Source: Azospirillum sp. TSH58 (GTDB lineage: Bacteria; Pseudomonadota; Alphaproteobacteria; Azospirillales; Azospirillaceae). From it: DNA of 64,000 nucleotides. The stretch lies in assembly GCF_003119115.1 (NCBI RefSeq), contig NZ_CP022364.1, forward strand, positions 2,432,001-2,496,000, read 5' to 3'. Below, in pieces: positions 33,653 to 41,749 of this stretch. Both the position numbers and the translations under genes were made by a program. The notes below the pieces were generated by a model. That model had not been told where the DNA came from. It searched no databases and worked only from the letters and a program-made list of their open reading frames with translations. How positions within the stretch are numbered: the stretch's first letter is position 1; each line of letters begins with the position of its first letter.

Positions 33653-33705
33653 ACCGGCCCTCCGCTCCCCGTCGCTTTTCGGCCGAAAAAGGGGTAGGGT
33701 GGTCA

Positions 33706-33741
33706 CCGGTCAATCGGCCGGTCAATCGGCCGGTCAATCGA
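33706..33741. repeat. Three tandem copies of a 12-bp unit
   Basis: CCGGTCAATCGG occurs twice exactly and a third time with a final A instead of G, end to end, directly before the small gene at 33753. It may be a regulator array or a slipped-strand repeat. Confidence 0.8.
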
Positions 33742-33752
33742 GAGGTCTCACC

Positions 33753-33998
33753 ATGGACATCGGCGCGCTCGGCGCACCGCGGATGCCGTCCCTGCCCGAC
33801 GCCCAGGCCTCCGCCCTGGCGGGGCTTCAGGGCGCCCAGTCCCGCGCCGACGAGGCGGGGGCGCAGCTCGCCGCCGGCAACCTCGACCCGGCGGTGGTGG
33901 TCAGCCTGTCCGCCGCCCAGACCGATTTCGCGGCCAACGTCAAGGTCATGCAGGCGGCGCAGGACAACACCAAGCGCGTCCTCGACATGCTGGCGTGA
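33753..33998 (+). CDS. Small protein resembling the C-terminal helix of flagellar rod/hook proteins
   Basis: An 81-residue protein. The N-terminus is Pro/Ala-rich (MDIGALGAPRMPSLPDAQAS). The C-terminal helix QTDFAANVKVMQAAQDNTKR followed by VLDMLA is close in style to the C-terminal segment of FlgB/FlgC/FlgG-type axial proteins (FxANxKVMxxADxxxxxLLDM). It lacks the rest of those proteins. It could be a small surface or basal-body-associated protein, or only a helical look-alike. The start ATG 33753 follows AGAGGTCTCACC. It is convergent with livF, only 4 bp apart, with no terminator visible between. Confidence 0.6.
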   Translation: MDIGALGAPRMPSLPDAQASALAGLQGAQSRADEAGAQLAAGNLDPAVVVSLSAAQTDFAANVKVMQAAQDNTKRVLDMLA

Positions 33999-34002
33999 GT
34001 TT

Positions 34003-34719
34003 TCACACCGCCAGATAGGCCCGGCGCACCGCCTCGTCCTCCAGCAGGGTCCGCATCGGGCCTTCGAAGCGGATCTGTCCTTTCTCGATGACGCTCGCCC
34101 GGTCGGCGACCGCCGCGGCGAAGGCGAGATTCTGCTCCGACACGAGGATCGACAGCCCCTCCGCCTTCAGGGCGCGCAGGGCGTCGGCCATCTGCTGCAC
34201 GATGCGCGGGGCCAGACCCTCCGACGGCTCGTCGAGCAGCAGGAGCGACGGGTTGCCCATCAGCGTGCGGGCGAGCGTCAGCATCTGCTGTTCGCCGCCG
34301 CTCATCCGCCCGCCGCGGCGGCCCCGCATCTCGGCGAGGTTGGGGAAGAGGGCGTAGAGCCGCTCCGGCGTCCAATGGGGAGCGCCGTCGCGGGGCGGCT
34401 GGCGGCCGACCTCCAGATTCTCCTCCACCGTCAGGTCGGTGAAGACGCGCCGGTCCTCCGGCACGTAGCCGAGGCCGAGCCGCGCAATGCGGTGCGGCGG
34501 CAGGCTCGACACCTCGCGCCCATCGAAGGCGACCGCCCCGACGCGCCGGTCGAGCAGCCCCATGATCGCCTTCATCGTCGTGGTCTTGCCGGCGCCGTTG
34601 CGGCCCATCAGGGCGACCACCTCGCCCCGCTCCACCGACAGGTCGACGCCGGTCAGGATGTGCGCCCGCCCGTACCAGGCCTGGAGCCCGCGCACGCTCA
34701 GGAGAGGCTGGCCGGTCAT
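34003..34719 (-). CDS. ABC transporter ATP-binding protein, LivF type
   Basis: A 238-residue ATPase with Walker A LMGRNGAGKTTTMKAIMG (about residues 35-52), the LivF-type segment LGYVPEDRRVFTDLTVEENL, signature RMSGGEQQMLTLARTLMGNP, Walker B LLLLDEPSEGLAPRIVQQM, and LVSEQNLAFAAAVADRASV in place of the switch region. It belongs to the branched-chain-amino-acid/aromatic uptake family (HAAT). Its ATG overlaps the livG stop by four bases (34716-34719), so the two are translationally coupled. It is the last gene of the minus-strand operon binding protein - fused permease - LivG - LivF. Confidence 0.92.
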   Translation of the reverse strand: MTGQPLLSVRGLQAWYGRAHILTGVDLSVERGEVVALMGRNGAGKTTTMKAIMGLLDRRVGAVAFDGREVSSLPPHRIARLGLGYVPEDRRVFTDLTVEENLEVGRQPPRDGAPHWTPERLYALFPNLAEMRGRRGGRMSGGEQQMLTLARTLMGNPSLLLLDEPSEGLAPRIVQQMADALRALKAEGLSILVSEQNLAFAAAVADRASVIEKGQIRFEGPMRTLLEDEAVRRAYLAV

Positions 34720-35462
34720 GCCGCACCTCCCAGATAGACGGCCTGGACGCGCGGGTCGGCGCGCACGGCGTCGGGCGTGCCCTCGGCGATCAGTTGGCCG
34801 CGGTCGAGCACGATGATGCGGGTGGCGTGGCCGAACACGACGTCCATGTCATGCTCCGTGAACAGGACGGCGAGGCCGCGCTCGCGGACGAGGGAGGAGG
34901 TGAGCGCCATCAGCTCCTGCCGCTCGCCGGGGGCCATGCCGGCGGTGGGTTCGTCCATCAGCAGGATTTTCGGATCGCCGGCCAGCGCCATGGCGAGTTC
35001 GACGCACTTGAGGTCGCCGTAAGCCAGCACGCCGCAAGGGCGTTCCGCCTGGGCGCCCATGCCGACGCGCTCCAGCAGGGCCATCGCCTCGTCGCGGAAC
35101 CCGGAGGCCGCCGGGGTCCACAGACCGAACAGACGCTTGTGGACCGAGAGCAGGACCATCTGCACATTCTCGCGCACCGTCATCGAGGCGAAGGTGGCGG
35201 TGATCTGGAAGGTGCGCCCGACGCCCATCCGCCAGATGCGGCGCGGCGGCAGGCCGACGATGTCCACCCCGTCCAGCCGCACCGTGCCCGCGTCGGGCAG
35301 CAGCTGGCCGTTCAGCAGGTTGAAGCAGGTGGTCTTGCCGGCCCCGTTCGGCCCGATCAGCGCCAGAACCTCCCCGGCGTCCAGCGCGAAGGACACGCCG
35401 CGCACGGCCTGCACGCCGCCGAAGGCGCGCTGGAGATTCTCCACGGCGAGGCGGCGGCTCAT
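34716..35462 (-). CDS. ABC transporter ATP-binding protein, LivG type
   Basis: A 248-residue ATPase: Walker A LIGPNGAGKTTCFNLLNG, Q-loop in GVGRTFQITATFASMTVREN, the LivG signature variant LAYGDLKCVELAMALAGDPK, Walker B LLMDEPTAGMAPGERQ, and switch His in VLFTEHDMDVVFGHA. The ATG at 35462 overlaps the stop region of the fused permease gene by four bases, and its own stop overlaps the livF start. It pairs with LivF to power the transporter. The substrate is set by the binding protein at 37460-38716 and is not evident. Confidence 0.92.
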   Translation of the reverse strand: MSRRLAVENLQRAFGGVQAVRGVSFALDAGEVLALIGPNGAGKTTCFNLLNGQLLPDAGTVRLDGVDIVGLPPRRIWRMGVGRTFQITATFASMTVRENVQMVLLSVHKRLFGLWTPAASGFRDEAMALLERVGMGAQAERPCGVLAYGDLKCVELAMALAGDPKILLMDEPTAGMAPGERQELMALTSSLVRERGLAVLFTEHDMDVVFGHATRIIVLDRGQLIAEGTPDAVRADPRVQAVYLGGAA

Positions 35463-37300
35463 GCGTCCCTCCCACGGGTCCACAGGTCGCGGACGAAGCC
35501 GGCGACGCCCTTGGGGAAGGCCAGAACCAGCACCAGGATGATGGCGCCCAGGACCAGCCGCCACCAGTCGGTCCGGCTCATCGCCTCGGTCTCCAGCAGG
35601 TGGAACAGCGCAGCACCCACCACCGGGCCGCTCAGCGTCTGGATGCCGCCCATCAGCACCATGACCAGCGCGTCCACCGACACCGGCACGGCCATCAGGG
35701 TGGGGAAGACGCTGCCCTTGGCGAAGGCGTAGAGCCCGCCCGCCAGACCGGCGGCGGAGCCGGCCAGGGCGAAGCTCAGCCACTGGTGGCGGCGCACGTC
35801 GATGCCCACCGATTCGGCGCGCAGCGCGGAATCGCGCCCGGCGCGCAGCGTGTAGCCGAAGGGCGCGAAGGCGGCGCGGCGCAGCAGCAGCAGCGCGCCG
35901 CCCGACAGCGCCAGGGTCAGCCAGTAATAGGCGGCCTTGCCCGCCGCCCAGTCCGGCGGCCAGACGCCGAGGATGCCGTTGTCGCCGCCGGTGAAGCCGT
36001 ACCACTGGAAGGTCACCGACCAGACGATCTGCGCGAAGGCCAGGGTGAGCATGGCGAAATACAGCCCCGACCGCCGCACGCAGAACCAGCCGGCGGCCAG
36101 CGCCCCCAGCCCGGCGAGCAGCGGGGCGGCGGCCAGCGCCAGCGGCATGGGGGCGGCCAGATGCTTGACCAGCAGGGCCGCGCCGTACGCCCCCAGTCCG
36201 AAATAGGCGGCGTGCCCGAAGGAGACGAGGCCGCCCAGCCCGATGAGCAGATGCAGGCTGGCCGCCAGCAGCGCCAGGATCACCACCTCGGTCAGCACGA
36301 TCAGCGCGTAGTCGCCGGCGACCAGCGGCACCGCGGCCAGGAGAGCGAGCAGCAGGGCGGGCGCCCAGCGCGCCAGGCCGCCCGCGGCGACCAGCGGCGG
36401 GCCGGGGCTGGCGGCGGTGGGCGGCGCATCCTCCGCCCGGCCGAGCAGGCCGTAGGGGCGGATGACCAGCACCACCGCCATGAACAGGAAGACCAGGACC
36501 AGCGTGATCTGCGGGAAGACCAGGATGCCGAAGGCCTGCAACTGCCCGATCAGCAGCGAGGCGACGAAGGCGCCGGTCAGGCTGCCCATGCCGCCGACCA
36601 CGACGACGACGAAGGCCTCGACGACGATGGCCATGTCCATGTGCAGGTTCACCGCCTCGCGCGGGACCTGAAGGGCGCCGCCCAGCCCGGCCAGCGCCGA
36701 TCCGAGGAACAGCACCCCGGTGAACAGCCGCGCCGGGTCCACGCCGAGCGCCGAGGCCATGTCGCGGTCCTGCGTCGCCGCGCGGACCAGCGTGCCCCAG
36801 CGCGTGCGGTTGAACAGAAGCCAGAGCAGGCCGAGCACCAGCGGCCCCAGCCCGATCAGCACGAGGTCGAAGAGCGGGAAGGGCTGGTCGAGGATGTCCA
36901 CGGAGCCCCGCAGCCCCGGCGCCCGCCGGCCCAGCAGATCCTCCGATCCCCAGATCCAGGAGGCGGCGTCCTGCACCACCAGCACCACGCCGAAGGTGGC
37001 GAGAAGCTGGAACAGCTCCGGCGAGCGGTAGAGGCGGCGCAGCAGCCCCACCTCCATCAGCGCGCCGAGCAGCCCGACCGCCAGCGAGGCGGCGGCCACC
37101 GCGCCCCAGAAGCCCAGCGGCGTGGTTCCCCAGCGCTCCACCAGCGTCCAGCCGAGATAGGCGCCCAGCATGTAGAAGGAACCGTGCGCGAAATTCACGA
37201 TCCGCGTCACGCCGAACACGATGGTCAGCCCGGACGACACCAGGAACAGCGTCGCCGCCGTGGCGAGGCCGCTGAGGAACTGCACGAGATAGAAGGACAT
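35459..37300 (-). CDS. Fused LivH-LivM ABC transporter permease
   Basis: A 613-residue inner-membrane protein combining both permeases. The LivH half (about 1-285) has GVTRIVNFAHGSFYMLGAYL, a WGTLVRAATQDRDMASALGV coupling loop and VVVGGMGSLTGAFVASLLIG. A linker (about 286-300, rich in Pro/Ala) joins it to the LivM half (about 305-613) with LIGLGGLVSFGHAAYFGLGA, GGDNGILGVWPPDWA, RAGRDSALRAESVGIDVRRH and GGIQTLSGPVVGAALFHLL. Separate genes are the common arrangement, so this is a natural fusion, and no frameshift is involved. ATG 37300 gives a normal LivH N-terminus (MSFYLVQFLSGLATAATLFL). A type A repeat separates it from the binding-protein gene upstream. Confidence 0.92.
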   Translation of the reverse strand: MSFYLVQFLSGLATAATLFLVSSGLTIVFGVTRIVNFAHGSFYMLGAYLGWTLVERWGTTPLGFWGAVAAASLAVGLLGALMEVGLLRRLYRSPELFQLLATFGVVLVVQDAASWIWGSEDLLGRRAPGLRGSVDILDQPFPLFDLVLIGLGPLVLGLLWLLFNRTRWGTLVRAATQDRDMASALGVDPARLFTGVLFLGSALAGLGGALQVPREAVNLHMDMAIVVEAFVVVVVGGMGSLTGAFVASLLIGQLQAFGILVFPQITLVLVFLFMAVVLVIRPYGLLGRAEDAPPTAASPGPPLVAAGGLARWAPALLLALLAAVPLVAGDYALIVLTEVVILALLAASLHLLIGLGGLVSFGHAAYFGLGAYGAALLVKHLAAPMPLALAAAPLLAGLGALAAGWFCVRRSGLYFAMLTLAFAQIVWSVTFQWYGFTGGDNGILGVWPPDWAAGKAAYYWLTLALSGGALLLLRRAAFAPFGYTLRAGRDSALRAESVGIDVRRHQWLSFALAGSAAGLAGGLYAFAKGSVFPTLMAVPVSVDALVMVLMGGIQTLSGPVVGAALFHLLETEAMSRTDWWRLVLGAIILVLVLAFPKGVAGFVRDLWTRGRDA

Positions 37301-37337
37301 CGGCTCTTTTCGGCAGGGTCTGCGGGAGCGAGGTCCT

Positions 37338-37446
37338 GCCCCCTCCCTAGCCCTCCCCCGCTTTGCAGGGGAGGGGACTAAATTTCCCTCTCCTGCGGAG
37401 CGGGGGAGGGAAGGGGCCCGCGGCGCAGCCGTGGGAAGGGTGGGGG
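37338..37446. repeat. Palindromic repeat, type A, copy 3
   Basis: AGCCCTCCCCCGCTTTGCAG and CTGCGGAGCGGGGGAGGG are near inverse arms, followed by GGGGCCCGCGGCGCAGCCG and GGGTGGGGG. It fills the gap between the binding-protein gene and the fused permease gene, immediately downstream of the former. Confidence 0.82.
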
Positions 37447-37459
37447 CAAGACTCCGCCC

Positions 37460-38716
37460 TTACTCCGGGCGCATCTTGCGGACGGCCTCGTCGGACGGCA
37501 GATAGTCCGCGCCGTCGGCGTAGCGCCAGCCGGTCATCACGCCCTGGCCGTTCTTCACCGTGGTCTTGCCGACATAGGCGCCCATGGTCGCCTGATGGTC
37601 GAGCGCGCGGAAGGTGATCGGGCCGAAGGGGCTGGAGAGCGGCAGGCCGGACAGCGCGTCCACGACCTTCTCCGGATCGGTGGAACCGGCCTTCTCGACG
37701 GCGGCGGCGATGGCCTTGAAGGTGGCGTATCCGACGACCGAGCCCTGGCGCGGCGGCTCGTTGAAGCGCTTCGCATAGGCCTCGCGGAAGGCCTTGTGCT
37801 CCGGCGTGTCGATCTGCTCCTGCGGGTAGCCGGTGACGATCCAGCCCTCCGGCGCCTCGTCCTTCATCGGGTCGAGATATTCCGGCTCGCCGGTCAGCAG
37901 GCTGACGACGGTGCGGTTGCGGAACAGGCCGCGCCCCTCGCCCTCGCGCACGAACTTGGCGAGGTCGGCGCCGAAGGTGACGTTGAAGATGGCGTCGGGC
38001 TTCGCCGCGGCCAGCGCCTGCACGGTCGGCCCGGCCTCCAGCTTGCCCTGGGCCGGCCACTGCTCGGCCACGAACTCGACGTCCGGGCGCTTCTCCGACA
38101 GGAGCTGGCGGAACCACTGCACCGCCGACTGGCCGTATTCGTAGTTGGGGGCGACGGTGGCCCAGCGCTTGGCCGGCAGCTTCGCCGCCTCCTCCACCAG
38201 CATGGCCGCCTGCATGTAGGTGCTGGGGCGCAGGCGGAAGGTGTAGCGGTTGCCCTTGGTCCAGGTGATGGCGTCGGTCAGCGGTTCCGCCGCCACGAAG
38301 GGCACCTTGTTGCGCGCGGCGAAGTCGGCCACGGCCAGCCCGACATGGGAGAAATAGGTGCCGGCCAGCAGCTCGACCTTCTCGTTCGACAGCAGCTCCT
38401 GCGCCACGCGCACGGCGTCGTCCGGCTTGCCGGCGTCGTCGCGGGAGACGACCTCCAGCTTGCGTCCGCCGAGCAGGCCGCCCGCCGCGTTCACCTCCTC
38501 GACCGCGAGCTGCCAGCCCTGGCGGTAGGGGACCGTGAAGGCCGGCAGGCCGGTGTAGCTGTTGATCTCGCCGACGCGAATCGGCTGGCCGCCGGATTGG
38601 GCCGGAGTGGATTGAGCCGGAGCGGATTGGGCGTGGGACGCCGACGGCGCGGCGATCCACAGGGCGGTGGCGAGGGCGGCAGCGCCCGGCGCAAGCAGGA
38701 GATGGCGGCGGTTCAT
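37460..38716 (-). CDS. ABC transporter substrate-binding protein, LivJ/LivK type
   Basis: A 418-residue periplasmic binding protein. The signal peptide (MNRRHLLLAPGAAALATALW, cleavage near SHAQS, about residue 29) is followed by a short SAPAQSTPAQSG repeat. The mature domain begins PIRVGEINSYTGLPAFTVPY and RQGWQLAVEEVNAAGGLLGG, typical of the HAAT family (branched-chain amino acids, amides, aromatic acids). ATG 38716 is chosen for the signal peptide; the frame extends upstream to 38809 without a signal-like sequence. It heads the transporter operon, downstream of a MarR regulator on the same strand. The MarR neighbour hints at an aromatic or phenolic substrate, which is inference. Confidence 0.9.
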   Translation of the reverse strand: MNRRHLLLAPGAAALATALWIAAPSASHAQSAPAQSTPAQSGGQPIRVGEINSYTGLPAFTVPYRQGWQLAVEEVNAAGGLLGGRKLEVVSRDDAGKPDDAVRVAQELLSNEKVELLAGTYFSHVGLAVADFAARNKVPFVAAEPLTDAITWTKGNRYTFRLRPSTYMQAAMLVEEAAKLPAKRWATVAPNYEYGQSAVQWFRQLLSEKRPDVEFVAEQWPAQGKLEAGPTVQALAAAKPDAIFNVTFGADLAKFVREGEGRGLFRNRTVVSLLTGEPEYLDPMKDEAPEGWIVTGYPQEQIDTPEHKAFREAYAKRFNEPPRQGSVVGYATFKAIAAAVEKAGSTDPEKVVDALSGLPLSSPFGPITFRALDHQATMGAYVGKTTVKNGQGVMTGWRYADGADYLPSDEAVRKMRPE

Positions 38717-38904
38717 GGTCGGCGGTATCCCGGCGCGGTTGGCGGCTGCGTGAACGCATGGAACGGCAGCGTGAACGCAATGTCTGCGTTCATAGCAAAC
38801 CCACCGCAAAAGTCACCGTTCCGTTGCGCCGCACCAAGCCGGTTTTCACCAGACCGGTTTTCACCAGACCTGTTTTTCGCGGACCGGTGCCGGAGCCGCC
38901 GGCC

Positions 38905-39345
38905 TCACATCAGGCGGGAGAGGAGCATGAGGAAGGTCGCCTGCTCCTCCGGGGTCAGCGGGTCCAGCGTGCGGTGATGCGCCCGGGTGGCGTTCGCCAG
39001 CAGGGTGCTGACCAGCGATTGGCCGGCGCGGGTCAGGCTGACGCTGGTGCGGCGCCGGTCCTGCGGGTCCGGCTGGCGCTCCACCAGCTTGCGCTCGACC
39101 AGACGCAGGATCACACCCTGGGTGGTCGCCGGGTCCATGAAGGTCAGCCGGCCGAGCTGGTTCTGCGACAGCGACCCCTCGGTCCGCAGCGTGACCAGGG
39201 CGCCCCACTGGGTCGGGGTGAGTTGGGAGTCGCCGATCATGTCCATGAAGATGGAGGACGCGCGCTGGTGGGCCCGGCGAAGGCGATAGTGCGCCTGCCC
39301 GGTCAGCAGGTAATCGTCGGTCGGAGGATGGGCGATCTGATCCAT
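38905..39345 (-). CDS. MarR-family transcriptional regulator
   Basis: A 146-residue winged-helix regulator. Helices HYRLRRAHQRASSIFMDMIG lead into LTPTQWGALVTLRTEGSLSQ, the recognition part NQLGRLTFMDPATTQGVILR, the wing LVERQPDPQDRRRTSVSLTR with the conserved D-x-R-R, and a C-terminal dimer helix. ATG 39345 (MDQIAHPPTDDYLLT) is taken; a TTG at 39459 would add a low-complexity tail. MarR proteins usually repress neighbouring genes and respond to aromatic ligands. The nearest candidate target is the Liv-type transporter that begins 188 bp downstream on the same strand. An imperfect palindrome CCCGGGGAA/TTCCCGGG lies at 39431-39449 upstream of the gene and might be autoregulatory. Confidence 0.88.
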   Translation of the reverse strand: MDQIAHPPTDDYLLTGQAHYRLRRAHQRASSIFMDMIGDSQLTPTQWGALVTLRTEGSLSQNQLGRLTFMDPATTQGVILRLVERKLVERQPDPQDRRRTSVSLTRAGQSLVSTLLANATRAHHRTLDPLTPEEQATFLMLLSRLM

Positions 39346-39680
39346 GGGCGCACACGAGCGTTGCGGAGCCGGACCGTTTCCGGTTGCGGCGGGTGTCGGC
39401 GGAACACCGTGCGACAGGTTCGGCGCCGAACCCGGGGAATGTTCCCGGGCTTGCGCCAAATGCAGCAGGCTTCGCTTTGAAGCCTAGGGGTGGAAGTCGC
39501 AATAGGCAACGCTCGTTGCTGCGGCATAGAGCCACAGTCTAAGCCCCTTCACTATTTGCAATGAAAAGCACTCGCGAACGAAGATGAGTCGCGCGTTTCA
39601 AGAATCTTGCCGGGGGACTAGGCTGCAATCTGCATATGCGGGTGTGTTTTGGTCCTACCAGAGGGTTGCCCGTATTTCGA
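39346..39680. other. Intergenic region upstream of marR
   Basis: About 335 bp. It holds the imperfect palindrome at 39431-39449 and otherwise short AT-richer stretches. Open frames here have no good start signal or recognisable motif. I see no tRNA or terminator. Confidence 0.5.
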
Positions 39681-39857
39681 TTATGGGTTTTGTTTCGGCG
39701 GGTAAGTGTTCGGTGGCGGAGTCCTTTCGCGGTCGGACTTCGGCAGGTCGCCATCGGGTGGCGGAACACTCCCCGGTGTGTAGGGCGGCATCACGACATC
39801 GTCACCCGGGTGGCGCGGTGATTTGGGCGGCGGGGGAGTGGTCAGGGTTCTGGTCAT
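39681..39857 (-). CDS. Small proline-rich protein of unknown function
   Basis: A 58-residue frame beginning MTRTLTTPPPPKSPRHPGDD and continuing with PPYTPGSVPPPDGDLPKSDR to a Pro-rich end. ATG 39857 follows GAGGACG by about eight bases. The frame is open further upstream (to 40163), but that part looks like random translation with many Cys and Arg. There are no membrane segment or known motifs. Many alphaproteobacteria carry short disordered proteins of this type. Function unknown; whether it is translated rests on the ribosome-binding site and composition. Confidence 0.45.
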   Translation of the reverse strand: MTRTLTTPPPPKSPRHPGDDVVMPPYTPGSVPPPDGDLPKSDRERTPPPNTYPPKQNP

Positions 39858-40210
39858 GCTCGGCGCGTCCTCATGGTTCGGGTTGGCGCGGCTCCGGACC
39901 GCCCTTGCGTGAACGGATGCCGCCGATGGCTGGTTCCCGAACCGGGGGCGTGTGCCTTCGTGGTCGTATGACCTTAGCTCTAATGATGCGGGCGTATGGC
40001 AATAGAGTGCCCGTCTGACGCAAGTCTTGTTGCGCCAACAACACAGGGGCGGGCAAAAACCACGGCTGAACGGCTTCACTGTTGCACGGACATCACGCCA
40101 TGAGTTGTCTTTGCAGCGACTGTCCGCTTCTGCCGGAGCGGCGAATGCACATTCCGAGGCCATTCGGCCGCCCGATACGAGCCACTGATTTCAGCCTTGC
40201 GCGGTGACCC
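39858..40210. other. Intergenic region between divergent genes
   Basis: About 350 bp between the small Pro-rich gene and the beta-barrel gene. It should hold the promoter of the exopolysaccharide-type genes. I see no clear -35/-10 pair, terminator or RNA gene. Confidence 0.5.
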
Positions 40211-41515
40211 ATGAAGCCCAGCTCCCTGTCCTTCCTCGCCCTCGCGCTCGCGCCCACCGTGCTGACGGCGCTGCCCGCGGCCACGCCGGTGGGCGCCCAG
40301 GAACTGCAGCCCGGTGAAACCGTGCTGGAGCGCCGCCGTCCGGAGGTCGAACAGCTCGGCATCCGCGCCGGATCGTTCCGTATCCTGCCGCGCATCGAGA
40401 CCGGCCTGACCTATGAAAGCAACGTCTTCGCGACCGAGAACGACACCCGCGACGACTTCATCTGGGTCACCCAGCCGCGCGTCGACGTGCGTTCGGATTT
40501 CAACAACCACGCCCTGAACTTCTCGGCCTCCGGCAACATCGGCCGCTTCTTCGACTACTCGTCGGAGAACTACGCCGATTACCGGGCGCAGGTGGACGGC
40601 CGCTACGACATCACCCGCGACAGCTCGGTCAGCGGCCTGCTGTTCAGCCGCCGCGACCACGAGGGGCGGTCCGACCCGAACTTCGACGTGTCGCTGGGAA
40701 CCGGCACCGTGGTGCCGCGCTTCGCGGAGCCGGTGAACTACTTCACCCACGGCGGCGAGGCGTCGTTCAACCAGCGCTTCAACCGCCTGCGCGTCCGCCT
40801 GACCGGCGGGGCCCAGTACACCTCCTACCAGGACGCCGAGCTGACCAGCGGGCGGACGGAGTCGCAGGAGGACCGCGACCGCTGGAGCTACACGGGCACC
40901 GCCCGCGCCGGCTACGAGTTCATCCAGGGTTACGAGGCCTTCGTCCAGGGCTCCTACAACTGGACCCGCTACCGGCTGACCCCGGATTTCGGCGGCGTCA
41001 ACCGCGACTCGGACGGCTACGAGGTCGTCGGCGGCCTGTCCACCGACCTCACCGGCCTCATCAACGGCGAGATCTATGCCGGCTATCTGAGCCGGACGTA
41101 CGACGATCCGACGCTGAAGGATTTCGGCGGTCTGGCCGTGGGCGGCCGCCTGAACTGGTCGGTGACCCAGCTCACCTCGGTCACCGGATCGCTCAGCCGT
41201 CAGGTCCGCGAATCGACCTACGCCCGCGGCAGCCAGATCGCGTCGAGCTACAACCGCACCGTCGCCGCCGTCGGCGTGGATCACGAGCTTCTGCGCACCC
41301 TGCTGCTGAACGCCCGCGTCCAGTGGCGCCAGGACGACTTCAACGGTGTGGACCGCACCGACGACGTCTACACGCTGGGGGCCGGCGCCAGCTACCAGCT
41401 CAGCCGCTATGTCTTCGTGAATGGCGGTTATACTTACGAAAAGCGTAACTCGAACCTCAGTGGTTTCGATTACTCCGACAATCTGGTCTATCTGCGCGTC
41501 GGCGCTCAGATGTAA
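40211..41515 (+). CDS. Outer-membrane beta-barrel protein (BBP2-type), polysaccharide-associated
   Basis: A 434-residue protein. The signal peptide (about 1-29, ending VGAQE) is followed by a plug-like start PGETVLERRRPEVEQLGIRA and then alternating amphipathic strands to the end: RIETGLTYESNVFATENDTR, WVTQPRVDVRSDFNNHALNF, GYEAFVQGSYNWTRYRL, FVNGGYTYEKRNSNLSGFDY. The last residues VYLRVGAQM give the terminal strand with an aromatic/hydrophobic pattern. The TYESNVF motif is typical of putative beta-barrel porin 2 proteins found in exopolysaccharide clusters. With the Wza-type lipoprotein 234 bp downstream it probably forms the outer-membrane exit for a polysaccharide. No glycosyltransferase genes are beside it here. 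The ATG 40211 has a weak ribosome-binding site. Confidence 0.82.
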   Translation: MKPSSLSFLALALAPTVLTALPAATPVGAQELQPGETVLERRRPEVEQLGIRAGSFRILPRIETGLTYESNVFATENDTRDDFIWVTQPRVDVRSDFNNHALNFSASGNIGRFFDYSSENYADYRAQVDGRYDITRDSSVSGLLFSRRDHEGRSDPNFDVSLGTGTVVPRFAEPVNYFTHGGEASFNQRFNRLRVRLTGGAQYTSYQDAELTSGRTESQEDRDRWSYTGTARAGYEFIQGYEAFVQGSYNWTRYRLTPDFGGVNRDSDGYEVVGGLSTDLTGLINGEIYAGYLSRTYDDPTLKDFGGLAVGGRLNWSVTQLTSVTGSLSRQVRESTYARGSQIASSYNRTVAAVGVDHELLRTLLLNARVQWRQDDFNGVDRTDDVYTLGAGASYQLSRYVFVNGGYTYEKRNSNLSGFDYSDNLVYLRVGAQM

Positions 41516-41540
41516 TCAGTTCGTCTGAAGCATGCACAGA

Positions 41541-41572
41541 GGGGCGCTCATCTGCCGATGGGCGCCCCTTTT
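41541..41572 (+). terminator. Rho-independent terminator after the beta-barrel gene
   Basis: GGGGCGCTCAT and ATGGGCGCCCC form an 11-bp stem (one G-U pair) with a 6-base loop, followed by TTTT. It separates the beta-barrel gene from the export-lipoprotein gene, which therefore has its own promoter. Confidence 0.9.
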
Positions 41573-41749
41573 GCATTTCCGCCTATACGGTGACGCGAAT
41601 CCTTTTCCTCCGTTGGCGTTACTTCCTCTCCACTTTTTCCCAAGCGCGTGCGAGTTGCTAGTCTCCCTCCGTGACCGCTCAGGGTTCGGCCGCTCCGTCC
41701 ACGGGCTGGCGGGCCCGATGTCCTCACGAGCTATGGAGAAGGGTTAGGG

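Noticed and set aside
39539..40163. Further open frames in the marR/beta-barrel interval (both strands)
   Set aside because: Cys/Arg/His-rich random-looking translations. Only the 58-residue C-terminal piece with its own ribosome-binding site was kept.
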